Source: Pararhizobium sp. IMCC3301 (GTDB lineage Bacteria; Pseudomonadota; Alphaproteobacteria; Rhizobiales; GCA-2746425). Taken from it: 64,000 nucleotides of DNA. The translations under genes and the position numbers were made by a program. The notes beneath the pieces are model-generated. The model searched no databases, was not told where the DNA came from, and saw nothing but the letters and a program-made list of their open reading frames with translations. Below, in pieces: positions 55,612 to 63,775 of the stretch; the stretch's first letter is position 1, and every line of letters begins with the position of its first letter. The stretch covers positions 3,749,001 to 3,813,000 of the forward strand of contig NZ_CP132336.1 in assembly GCF_030758315.1 (NCBI RefSeq). The letters run 5' to 3'.

Positions 55612-55663
55612 ACATGGCAACACCTATGGTTTATTTGACGTACATCGCAACACCTATGCTTTA
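55612..55663. promoter_or_regulatory. Two 22-bp direct repeats, candidate operator for the WYL regulator
   Basis: ACATNGCAACACCTATGNTTTA occurs at 55612-55633 and 55642-55663, identical at 20 of 22 positions and exactly 30 bp apart, close to three helical turns. The second copy ends 23 bp before the cas8f GTG. TTGACG (55635-55640) between the copies could be a -35 box. An ATCCT-T-AGGAT palindrome lies at 55581-55591, nearer the regulator start. Repeats are seen; binding is inferred. Confidence 0.6.
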
Positions 55664-55686
55664 GCTGAAATCAAGTGGAGACTACG

Positions 55687-56823
55687 GTGACAGAAGACGT
55701 TGAAGAGGGTAGCGAAGCCAAAAAGAACGACGTTCTGACCTTCAAGGTGCCAGGTCGAATTCTTGATTTGAGCGGATTGGAAGCAGAGTTCAGGGCCATT
55801 TCTGCTGCCTGTGGCAAGGTGCTAACGGCGGAGATCGCCGCGCGCGTCTGCACCAAGAGCGGTACACATTTGATCAAATTGGTCAGTCCTAGAACCGACG
55901 GTGATCACGCTGTGTTGCGGGTCGATGCCGAGGGCGAAAATGCCAAACAACAGCTCCTTCCATCAGTGAATGCGCCAGACATTCCCTTTGCGAAGATCCT
56001 GTTTCGCCCTCTTGAGGTCACCGGGTATCCGACGAAGTCCGTCATTCAACATGTGATGTATTCGGACGACATTTCGGAGATTGTTCTAAGGGCATTCACT
56101 TCGGTCTTCGGCGCAGATGTCCTGAAGTCGATCAGATCGGTCATTCTCGGACCGCCACCAGAGATCCTTAAGCTTTCACACGGAGAGTTTCCGATCATTT
56201 TCATTCCCTCCCCCGACGGAGGTGACTTGCAGATTACACCGGTTTCTCCGGCCGCGGCCTTCATGGACATCAAGGAGGTTTCCGGTCTCTATTTTCAGAA
56301 GCAGGTCAAGGACGCCCCTCGCGTGCCGCGTGGGCGCTGGCACAAGCAGGCCGTGAGTTCAAAGCCGCAAAACATCTCCGGCGCCATTGGTGGCCAACGT
56401 TTCCGCTTCTTGGCAGAGATGCCGCGGGGACTCGCGCAGTATGATGCGGAACTTTACCGTTACGTGAATGGTGGCAGCTTCCCGAGATGGCGCGACCCGG
56501 ATGTCGCGGTCTGGGTGATGCGATATGCAGACCTCATCGACAGGGATAAGGAATACAACAACCAGGATACGCGCGCCGGCTTGGACCGCCTTGCCGATCG
56601 TCTGATCAATGACGCGCTGGCCTTCACTGAAGAAATCGTCCGCGAGGCCGCCTCAATGGCGAATGCTCATGATATTGCGGTCGAAAGCCTTGAGAAATCA
56701 CCACGCCCCGCAACCGTTCTTCTGCGCCGCTCGTGGCAAAAGGACGGATTTGACAGGGCCCGGCTAGTTCTTGGCGGTGCTCACTTCGACTATCGCGAAA
56801 AACAGATCCGGAAGGATGTCTGA
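55687..56823 (+). CDS. cas8f: Divergent Cas8f (Csy1), large subunit of the type I-F Cascade
   Basis: Recognises the PAM and 5' handle in type I-F complexes. 378 residues, clearly shorter than the usual about 430. The best match to Csy1 is SKPQNIS near residue 223, followed by GGQRFRFLAEMPR (compare KPQNISQLN...LLPSLPP in classical Csy1). Near the N-terminus GTHLIKLVSPRTDGDHAVLRV weakly matches the classical THSLKPIHPDARGSNLY. The rest is strongly diverged. GTG at 55687 has GTGGAG six bases upstream; the earlier GTG 55675 has none. Identity rests on motif plus position ahead of cas5f. Confidence 0.78.
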   Translation: MTEDVEEGSEAKKNDVLTFKVPGRILDLSGLEAEFRAISAACGKVLTAEIAARVCTKSGTHLIKLVSPRTDGDHAVLRVDAEGENAKQQLLPSVNAPDIPFAKILFRPLEVTGYPTKSVIQHVMYSDDISEIVLRAFTSVFGADVLKSIRSVILGPPPEILKLSHGEFPIIFIPSPDGGDLQITPVSPAAAFMDIKEVSGLYFQKQVKDAPRVPRGRWHKQAVSSKPQNISGAIGGQRFRFLAEMPRGLAQYDAELYRYVNGGSFPRWRDPDVAVWVMRYADLIDRDKEYNNQDTRAGLDRLADRLINDALAFTEEIVREAASMANAHDIAVESLEKSPRPATVLLRRSWQKDGFDRARLVLGGAHFDYREKQIRKDV

Positions 56824-56826
56824 ATC

Positions 56827-57660
56827 ATGCTGTTTGCCTTGAAGAACTTGCGCGCCAGCCGCGTGAACCTCCTGATGAACGACTTTGCAGCGGGTCTGCC
56901 AAGCCCGCTTTCGTTTCTGGGCTTTGGCGATACAATTGTACGTCGGTTGGGTTTGACGCCTTGGAGTGCCAGGACCCTTCCGATTCTTCATCGTGTCGAC
57001 GCCACAGATGGCCGGACCAAGCCAGAGATGGAGAACAAGACGAACATCTTCTCGCCTATCGAGACGATGGAAGATCTCACAGGCACCGTCGATGTTTCGC
57101 TGCTGCTCGAAATCCCCTATCTTGATAGCGAGGCCGCGCTGCGTGAGGTCGTGCCTCAGTTACGTATCGCCGGCGGCATTATTCAGAACGACGATTACAC
57201 CGTAGAGCGTGTGACCCCGGATGGCTCTGCGTTCAGCAATATGCGCCGCGGCTATGCGATGATTCGACCTGAACAAGATGACCGTCGCCTTATCTGCAGC
57301 GGGGACAAGGACGGTCTCACCTCAATTGCTGCTACTCTTTTCCCGACTGTAAGAGCCCCAGGTTCTGGATGGATTGTGCCAGTCTCGGTTGGATACCACC
57401 TGATCGAAGACCCTAAAACGGCACCGAAACGGATCCGCACGCGAAGCCGGGACGTCCCGCATGTCTTCGCGGAGCCGGTCCTGGGCATCGCCGAGATGGT
57501 CTCGGTCCGCAATCAACGACTGACTAACCTGACAGAAGAAGAATTTTCAGCGCTGCTTTGGTCCTGGGAGGCGCGAGGCAAACATGTCCTTGGGCATCCT
57601 GATTATCATGCGAAAAACTCCGAAAACCGCAACATCGAGAAAGTTGAAAATCATGGCTAA
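56827..57660 (+). CDS. cas5f: Cas5f (Csy2)
   Basis: Caps the 5' end of the crRNA in the I-F Cascade. 277 residues, shorter than the typical about 320. LPSPLSFLGFGDTIVRRLG near residue 24 matches the Csy2 'P(S/T)..F.GF.HA' element; MRRGYAMIRPEQDDRRLICS corresponds to the conserved GFALV strand. It starts three bases after the cas8f stop and overlaps cas7f by eight bases, so translation is coupled. Confidence 0.82.
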   Translation: MLFALKNLRASRVNLLMNDFAAGLPSPLSFLGFGDTIVRRLGLTPWSARTLPILHRVDATDGRTKPEMENKTNIFSPIETMEDLTGTVDVSLLLEIPYLDSEAALREVVPQLRIAGGIIQNDDYTVERVTPDGSAFSNMRRGYAMIRPEQDDRRLICSGDKDGLTSIAATLFPTVRAPGSGWIVPVSVGYHLIEDPKTAPKRIRTRSRDVPHVFAEPVLGIAEMVSVRNQRLTNLTEEEFSALLWSWEARGKHVLGHPDYHAKNSENRNIEKVENHG

Positions 57661-58732
57661 GCCAACAACATCCAATATTTCATTTGAAACTGGCATGCTG
57701 GCTTACGCCCGCTCCATCCAGATCACCGAAGGTTTGTTCTTCGGCACCCGCAGCGAGAATGGCGAGACAGTACGTACGCCGATCGAGATTTTGGAAAAGG
57801 GCGTTCGCGGTCAGTCTTCGGAAGACAAGGCCAAGAACCCTGGATTGAGCAACCCGCAATCTGTCGAGTTCGCAGTGGTCCCCATGGGGTGCGACGGTGT
57901 CGAGCTCGCGTTCGTCATGCGTGTGATGCCCCTTGCGATGAAGCCGCACGCTTGTGGTAACACTGAGGTTGGTGAAACATATCGGCGCTTTGCTGAAAGC
58001 TACCGTGCGGCCGATGGGTTCCGTGTTCTGGCCGAACTCTACATCTGGAACATCGCGAATGCCCGTTTCGCCTGGCGCAACAGATTCCAGTCGGACGATA
58101 TGAGCGTGACGATCAGCTTCGAGGGCCGGAAAATCACGTTCGATCCGTTCCGGTTGCGCTTCGACGCACCTGCGGGTTCAGGCGATCTGGCGCAGGCAAT
58201 GACCGCAGGAACCGCGGAAGATCTCGACGCGCTGGTATCTGGTGTGACACGCGGGCTATCGGAGAACGCATTCAGTGCCGGAGTGGTATGGTCGGCCCGT
58301 ATGCAACCCGGTCAAGAAGTCTTTCCATCTCAGGATTACGTTCGCGAAGAGAAGGTTGACAAGAACTTGAGCCGCGTCCTCGCGAAATTGCCGACGTTTT
58401 ACGCTGGTCGTGAAATCAAGCAGGCCTCAATGCACTCGCAGAAGATTGGCGCGGCGTTGCGCCATATCGACGTCTGGCACGGCAGCGACGAATGCGCCGC
58501 GATTGCGGTCAACCCTTATGGCGGCGTCCAGGAGACGGGCGCGGTGCTGCGCAATCCGAAGACGAAGAATAGCTTCTATGACATCCGCAGCAAAGCAACA
58601 GATCTGCTGGAAGGGGTCAGCGCGGCTACGAATGCGTCGGAGATTAGCAGTGAGGCCCACTTTGTAATGGCGAACCTCGTCCGCGGTGGCGTTTTTGGCT
58701 CCAGCTCCAAAAAGGCCGAGGTCAACGGATGA
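57653..58732 (+). CDS. cas7f: Cas7f (Csy3), backbone of the I-F Cascade
   Basis: Forms the helical crRNA-binding backbone. 359 residues from ATG 57653 (MAKPTT), overlapping the cas5f stop by eight bases; the ORF is open to 57584 but that part reads within cas5f. Strong Csy3 signatures: NARFAWRNR, GQEVFPSQDY, MHSQKIGAALRHIDVW, NPYGGVQETGAVLRNPKTK, FVMANLVRGGVFG. These match canonical I-F1 Csy3 (not the I-F2 or the Tn7-linked type) closely. Confidence 0.95.
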   Translation: MAKPTTSNISFETGMLAYARSIQITEGLFFGTRSENGETVRTPIEILEKGVRGQSSEDKAKNPGLSNPQSVEFAVVPMGCDGVELAFVMRVMPLAMKPHACGNTEVGETYRRFAESYRAADGFRVLAELYIWNIANARFAWRNRFQSDDMSVTISFEGRKITFDPFRLRFDAPAGSGDLAQAMTAGTAEDLDALVSGVTRGLSENAFSAGVVWSARMQPGQEVFPSQDYVREEKVDKNLSRVLAKLPTFYAGREIKQASMHSQKIGAALRHIDVWHGSDECAAIAVNPYGGVQETGAVLRNPKTKNSFYDIRSKATDLLEGVSAATNASEISSEAHFVMANLVRGGVFGSSSKKAEVNG

Positions 58733-59382
58733 GTGTAGATCTTAATATTGGAACGGGGCAGTGCCAAGGCACTACTCGCCTTCTCATAAAGCCGGTCGAG
58801 GCAGTGATCGAGCTTGGCGCATCTGTGGATGTCATGACAAAGGCGCTCGGCGCCGTGCATCATGCCAACAGGCACGCAGCCATCGACGATTTCATTGCGG
58901 TTGCCCTGCCCGGCATGCGGAAGGGGCGCAATTGCATGTTACCAGGCCATGAGATCGAATTGATCGGCTCGGAGGTGTCATTGATGAACCTGTTGGCCCT
59001 TGATGGCATCTCTTCGCTCAAAAAACGCGGCATGTTGACTGAAACGGAGATCTTCGAATGCTACAGTGACGCCGGCGAAACCGGCGCTGCCTATGTGCGT
59101 GATAACACATGCGCAAAGCATACTGCAGGATGGGTCAGACGGAGCATTGAGCGTGCCGAACGGCGAGGAAAACCTGTTGGTCAGCCCGTGAAGGTACGCG
59201 ACAACGATCTCTCCGCCCTGAAACTCCAAATTGGAAGTGGGATCATTCATGTGCGGGAAGTGCTCGGCGTCATCGGGGAAGGGCCAATCATGGTCAGTAC
59301 CTACGGCTTTTCTTCTCCAAACTCACTCGCCATCCTTCCTGTCATGCCCGACTCAGCGGGCGTAGTCATCAATGCAACTTAA
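58729..59382 (+). CDS. cas6f: Cas6f (Csy4) crRNA-processing endoribonuclease
   Basis: Cuts the repeat RNA 3' of its stem-loop and stays bound. 217 residues. The N-terminal helix holds His44 in AVHHANRHAA, in the position of the catalytic His29 of P. aeruginosa Csy4; the arginine-rich RNA-binding helix is GWVRRSIERAERRG; the C-terminal strand region STYGFSSPNSLAILP corresponds to the FTCYGLSKGGFVPWF end. Diverged but recognisable. Overlaps cas7f by ATGA and cas1 by 11 bases. Confidence 0.82.
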   Translation: MSVDLNIGTGQCQGTTRLLIKPVEAVIELGASVDVMTKALGAVHHANRHAAIDDFIAVALPGMRKGRNCMLPGHEIELIGSEVSLMNLLALDGISSLKKRGMLTETEIFECYSDAGETGAAYVRDNTCAKHTAGWVRRSIERAERRGKPVGQPVKVRDNDLSALKLQIGSGIIHVREVLGVIGEGPIMVSTYGFSSPNSLAILPVMPDSAGVVINAT

Positions 59383-60355
59383 AGGCGGTCCCCGTCTTCT
59401 GGTGACTGATCGTGAAGGCGCGCTCTATCTCGAGCGCGCCCGAATTCACGTCGAGGGTAACCGGATCGTTTATCACATTGCAGATGATGAAAATCGGCGC
59501 GAATACAACATTCCTCACGTAAACCTCGCGGTACTTTTTATCGGGCAAGGCACATCTATAACGCAGGATGCGATGCGCCTGCTCGGAGAAGAGGGCGTGC
59601 ATCTTGCAGTCACTGGCACTGGCGGCACACCGTTACATATGGGAGGCTTGACACACTACAGCTCTACCCGGCATTTCAGGGAATTGCTGCCTGTGTACCT
59701 TAATCCTCAAATGTCCCTACAGGCTGCCATAGCAGCCATGCACGACAGATCCGCCAGGATGAAGAAGATCGGTGGCGCAGGTGCGCAGAGGTACCTGAAG
59801 CAGCGCGATACGGCGCATATTTCGAAGATTTGCGCCCGCTTTGAAGGAAGTCTGAAAGACTGTCGGGATACACAGCAGCTGCTTGGCTTCGAGGGCAACT
59901 TCTCCAAGGCCTGCTATGCTGAATTCGCAAGAATGTCCGGGGTGACAGGAGCGACGCCTTTCAGACGTGAAGCTGGCGAAGGGTCCAAAGCAAAAAAATC
60001 TGACATATCTGATCCAATAAAACAGATCAATCGCCTGATCGATCATGGCAATTACCTTTGCTATGGCATGGCCGGTGCGGCACTCTGGGCCCTTGGCATC
60101 CCGCCCCACATGTCGCTTTTCCATGGGAAGACCCGTGCCGGCGGCCTCGTTTTTGATCTGGCGGATTCATTCAAGGACGCGTTGGTTCTACCATTGGCTT
60201 TTAGTGCCGCGAGATTGAAGGACGAAAATCCAGAGAAGACATTTCGCGCCAGGTTGATCAGCACTTTTGATGACAGGGCCATCCTTTCCGAGGCAATCGG
60301 GACGGTGGAGCGGATGCTGGCGGCGGGGTCCGCCGGAGTAAAAGCTGATGCGTGA
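59372..60355 (+). CDS. cas1: Cas1 integrase (type I-F)
   Basis: Inserts new spacers as a Cas1-Cas2/3 complex. 327 residues. Catalytic residues line up as Glu174 in LLGFEGNFSKACYAEF, His251 in LFHGKTRAGGLVFDLADSFKD, and Asp262/265. Also typical: GEEGVHLAVTGTGG and YGMAGAALWALGIPPHM. The gene is downstream of the effector genes, while in classical I-F loci it is first. It overlaps cas2/3 by eight bases. Confidence 0.95.
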   Translation: MQLKGGPRLLVTDREGALYLERARIHVEGNRIVYHIADDENRREYNIPHVNLAVLFIGQGTSITQDAMRLLGEEGVHLAVTGTGGTPLHMGGLTHYSSTRHFRELLPVYLNPQMSLQAAIAAMHDRSARMKKIGGAGAQRYLKQRDTAHISKICARFEGSLKDCRDTQQLLGFEGNFSKACYAEFARMSGVTGATPFRREAGEGSKAKKSDISDPIKQINRLIDHGNYLCYGMAGAALWALGIPPHMSLFHGKTRAGGLVFDLADSFKDALVLPLAFSAARLKDENPEKTFRARLISTFDDRAILSEAIGTVERMLAAGSAGVKADA

Positions 60356-63300
60356 AGTCATTGTTGTCTGCAGGTCAGGAAAGAAGTCCCGCGTCAGAAC
60401 TGCTCAGGTGCTTGATCGCTACTTTTGGCGTATCGGAGATCGAACGTGGCGCGGAAAAGCGACAAATGCCTGCCTCGACAGAGTTGCCAGAGAGCTTCGT
60501 CATCGCGCGACGCGCAACACGGCCGTTGCGATTCATGAAATCAGGAGCACTCACGAAAGCCGTATGCCACTGATCCGCATCGGTTCGAAAACAGCGTTTT
60601 CCGAAGATGGATTGACACCGGTCTCATCACACCCCGCTGCGGCTGCGCGCGCACAGAGCGCGAATTCTGCCCTATCAAGTGCTGGCGCTGCGGTCAAAAT
60701 TGCTACCCTTTTTCACGATTTGGGAAAAGCGACCAAGCTCTTCCAAAAAAAGTTAAGCCGTGCGTTGAATGGTGAGGTGCCCGAAGCCGACGCAATCCGT
60801 CATGAACTGCACTCGGCTGTCGTTTGGGACACACTCTTTGGGTCGGCAAGTGATAACGACCTGATCGCCGCGCTGACGACCGTAGGGCCAGTGGCGATAG
60901 ATGACGCTTGTTCTCACGCTGTCGACGGTCTCTTCCGCATGCATTGCCATCCAAATTCAAAGATGGACCTCGCTTTCTTGCAGCGCTCCGGAACACTGTC
61001 GCACCTCATCGGAATGCTCGTCCTGACACACCACCGGCTCCCCACAGGCGACAGCAACTATGTGGACATGTTGCCTGTCCGGCACATCAACGAAAAGATA
61101 GATTTCGATAGGGCCGATCTTGCGGTAGCGTCAGGTACCCCGTTCTGGCATGAGGGATGGTGGCTGAAGCGCTTGCAGCGTGACGCTGCACTTTTGCGCC
61201 CGGATCAGCATGTATCCAGCGTTGACATAGCGCTGCGCGCATCTCTCATGTTTGCGGATCACCTGGGGTCTGCAGCCAGTCGTGTTTCAGACGTAAAACC
61301 GGACCACCTCGCAAACACCCGCGCCGATCCTTCAGGCGGCAGTCGATCGGTTGCGGCCGATAGTCTTTCCAAACACGTTCAGCGCGTCTACGCGCGGACG
61401 GGCAGCTCGTTTGACATGCTGCATCGATACAGGAACCGCTTCCCTGCTCTCTCGGAAAACGACATACCTCTCGATGTGATGCTTCCTTCGACTTCATGCG
61501 ATGCGAGGTTTGCCTGGCAGGCGGCGGCGGCGGATGCCGCAAAAGAGATGTGTGCCAGAAACGAAGGTGGTTTTTTTGCTTGCCTGATGTCCGGAACCGG
61601 AACGGGGAAGACGCGCGGCGCACCCACTATTCTCGCAAACGCGGCAATGGTAGATACGCGCCCGGAGCGGAGATATCTGCGGATGAACCTGGCGCTGGGG
61701 TTGCGGGTTCTCGCAACGCAATCCGCGCGTGAATATGTCGATGACCTGGGGTTTAGAGATGAAGACGTGTCTGTGCTTGTTGGGCAGGAACCCCTCGCAT
61801 TTGACCCTGATACCTCCGAAAGCACAACCGGTTCGGAGAGTCTGATCACGATCCCCGACTGGCTGCATGTCGAGAAGGTAAGCGGAGCGATCCCGCAAGA
61901 GGGAGATGAGAAGGAAGCGGACTGGCTTCGCTCGCTTTCCCTCGACACCGACAGTGTCCTTCCTGCATTTTGCGATTTGGTCCTAGAAGCGGCCGGAAAG
62001 AACGGTGCGAAGGGAAGGCGGCTGATTGCCCCTCCCATTATGGTGGGCACGATCGACCACTTGATGGGTGTCGCATCGCCGGTAAATTCCAGATTCCTGA
62101 TTCAATCCATCAGGACTTTGACGTCTGACCTCATTCTTGACGAGATCGACCAATTCGATGGCGAGGATATCGCGGCCATCGGGCGTTTGGTCTTTCAGGC
62201 CGGTGCCGCCGGGCGCAGGGTTATCATCATGTCAGCAACCTTGACGGATGATATCGCCCATTCACTACACGCGTCGTATAGCCTCGGCTGGTCAGATTTT
62301 GCGCGCTCGGAGGGCATTTCGGAACATGTAAACCTTCTCTGCACCGGAGATGCGCTGGGCTCGTGTTTCACAAATGAAAATGGTGCCAGCCTGCAGGATG
62401 TGGTGGCTCAAAGCCAGCGCGTTATCATAGAAAACCTTGAGTCCTGCCATCCGTTGCGCCGCGGTGAGATCCTTCCGGCCTGTGATGCCTGGGAAGATCT
62501 TGTTATGCAAGTCGATGTGGGCTGCTCCCGAATGCATGACGCCCATGCTGTCGAAATCGAAGACTTCCGCGTCTCTGTCGGCCTGGTCAGACTCACTCGG
62601 ATTTCGCACACCTCCGCCATGGCCGCACAGTTGGCTTCCGGCAGTGTCCGGGGTCGGCTTCGTGTCATCCTATGTCTTCACTCGAACTTCCCGCTTCTTC
62701 ACAGATCCTGGATCGAGACGCGTCTAAAGCGGGCACTGACCCGCAAAGGCACAGATCCCGAGGGTGGCGTGAGGGATCTATGCAGATCTGAAGGCCTTTT
62801 CGCGCGCGCCTCCGCGATTTCAGCCAATGACATCGAAATTATCGTGGTTACATCACCAGTCATTGAGACCGGAAACGACTTCGACTTTGACTATGCGATC
62901 CTCGACCCGATCTCTATGCGGTCCATCGTGCAGTCAGCTGGACGCGTATGCCGTCACCGGGCGCAGTCGGGCATGCTCCCCAATGTTCTCATTTTGGGGC
63001 GTAGTCCTGTTGCGATGCAGGGCGGCAAGCTTGCAAGGCCGGGCGTCGAGACGAAGCCTGCGGGCGATACCGGGGTGGGATGGAGATCGCTTGAACAGTT
63101 CGAGGGGCGTCACCTAACGGATCTCGCAGGGACGGAACGTTTTGCGGCAATTGACGCGCGTCCGATCATCTCGGAAGAACACGATATCCCACTGCGGACC
63201 GAGGAGAGGGCGCTGCGTGGTGCCATGATTGACGTCCGCGAAGGAGCCGCTCTCGGAAAATATATCAGGAAGCTCAATAGTCGTCTAAATTTAAGAATGA

Positions 63301-63719
63301 CGGTCACTCGAAAATTCCGTCGCTCCAATCTATCCGAGGTTGTCTACTTTCTGGACGGCGAAAATCTTTCAGATGCGGAGTGGTATATCGATCTAGCACC
63401 GGGCAGGCGTGAAAGATCAATCGCGGTCGCGAGCCAGAGAGGACTCGAGGTCTCAAATGTCGTTGGGTCTCGTCTCTTCATCGACCTGACGTGTTCCGCC
63501 TGGCTCGACTACAATCAAGGCCGCTCAGACATGACATCTGCCGATCTGCGCTCTTTGATGACTACGCGGGTCACTGATTATGGCAATGATGTTGACCTGC
63601 CGATGGTCTATACTGAGTTTACGGGGTTCACTCGGGGCAAGTCAGATGATCTTTTTTCCCCTTTTGGACAATCCGTTGTTAATAAAGACTTATTAACGCT
63701 CTTTGAAAATTTAGCCTAA
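60348..63719 (+). CDS. cas3f: Cas2-Cas3 fusion nuclease-helicase (type I-F)
   Basis: Adaptation and interference protein specific to type I-F. 1123 residues. Residues about 1-90 are Cas2: VLDRYFWRIGDRTWRGKAT and TRNTAVAIHEIRS, matching I-F Cas2. HD nuclease: LFHDLGKATKLFQKKL near 120-135 (His123-Asp124). Helicase: P-loop SGTGTGKTRG near 417; LILDEIDQFDGEDI near 597 (the I-F DExD variant); MSATLTDDI; VIETGNDFDFDYAI and QSAGRVCRHR near 863. Slightly longer than the classical protein. ATG 60348 lies inside the end of cas1. Confidence 0.95.
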   Translation: MREVIVVCRSGKKSRVRTAQVLDRYFWRIGDRTWRGKATNACLDRVARELRHRATRNTAVAIHEIRSTHESRMPLIRIGSKTAFSEDGLTPVSSHPAAAARAQSANSALSSAGAAVKIATLFHDLGKATKLFQKKLSRALNGEVPEADAIRHELHSAVVWDTLFGSASDNDLIAALTTVGPVAIDDACSHAVDGLFRMHCHPNSKMDLAFLQRSGTLSHLIGMLVLTHHRLPTGDSNYVDMLPVRHINEKIDFDRADLAVASGTPFWHEGWWLKRLQRDAALLRPDQHVSSVDIALRASLMFADHLGSAASRVSDVKPDHLANTRADPSGGSRSVAADSLSKHVQRVYARTGSSFDMLHRYRNRFPALSENDIPLDVMLPSTSCDARFAWQAAAADAAKEMCARNEGGFFACLMSGTGTGKTRGAPTILANAAMVDTRPERRYLRMNLALGLRVLATQSAREYVDDLGFRDEDVSVLVGQEPLAFDPDTSESTTGSESLITIPDWLHVEKVSGAIPQEGDEKEADWLRSLSLDTDSVLPAFCDLVLEAAGKNGAKGRRLIAPPIMVGTIDHLMGVASPVNSRFLIQSIRTLTSDLILDEIDQFDGEDIAAIGRLVFQAGAAGRRVIIMSATLTDDIAHSLHASYSLGWSDFARSEGISEHVNLLCTGDALGSCFTNENGASLQDVVAQSQRVIIENLESCHPLRRGEILPACDAWEDLVMQVDVGCSRMHDAHAVEIEDFRVSVGLVRLTRISHTSAMAAQLASGSVRGRLRVILCLHSNFPLLHRSWIETRLKRALTRKGTDPEGGVRDLCRSEGLFARASAISANDIEIIVVTSPVIETGNDFDFDYAILDPISMRSIVQSAGRVCRHRAQSGMLPNVLILGRSPVAMQGGKLARPGVETKPAGDTGVGWRSLEQFEGRHLTDLAGTERFAAIDARPIISEEHDIPLRTEERALRGAMIDVREGAALGKYIRKLNSRLNLRMTVTRKFRRSNLSEVVYFLDGENLSDAEWYIDLAPGRRERSIAVASQRGLEVSNVVGSRLFIDLTCSAWLDYNQGRSDMTSADLRSLMTTRVTDYGNDVDLPMVYTEFTGFTRGKSDDLFSPFGQSVVNKDLLTLFENLA

Positions 63720-63775
63720 ATGAAGTTTGGCACCTAAATTGCTGATATTTCTTTTCTTTTAGTGGAAAAGGACCA
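63720..63775 (+). promoter_or_regulatory. Presumed CRISPR leader
   Basis: The 56 bp between the cas2/3 stop and the first repeat are rich in pyrimidines and A/T (GATATTTCTTTTCTTTTAGTG). It is a very short leader, so either the array promoter lies within cas2/3 or the array is read through from the operon. No IHF site could be identified with confidence. Confidence 0.45.

Noticed and set aside
55687-63719. Possible Tn7-like I-F3 or Cas8-less I-F2 system
   Set aside because: No tnsA/B/C or tniQ genes, and nuclease-helicase cas2/3 and cas1 are present, against I-F3. A Cas8f with KPQNIS and a canonical Csy3 are present, against I-F2.
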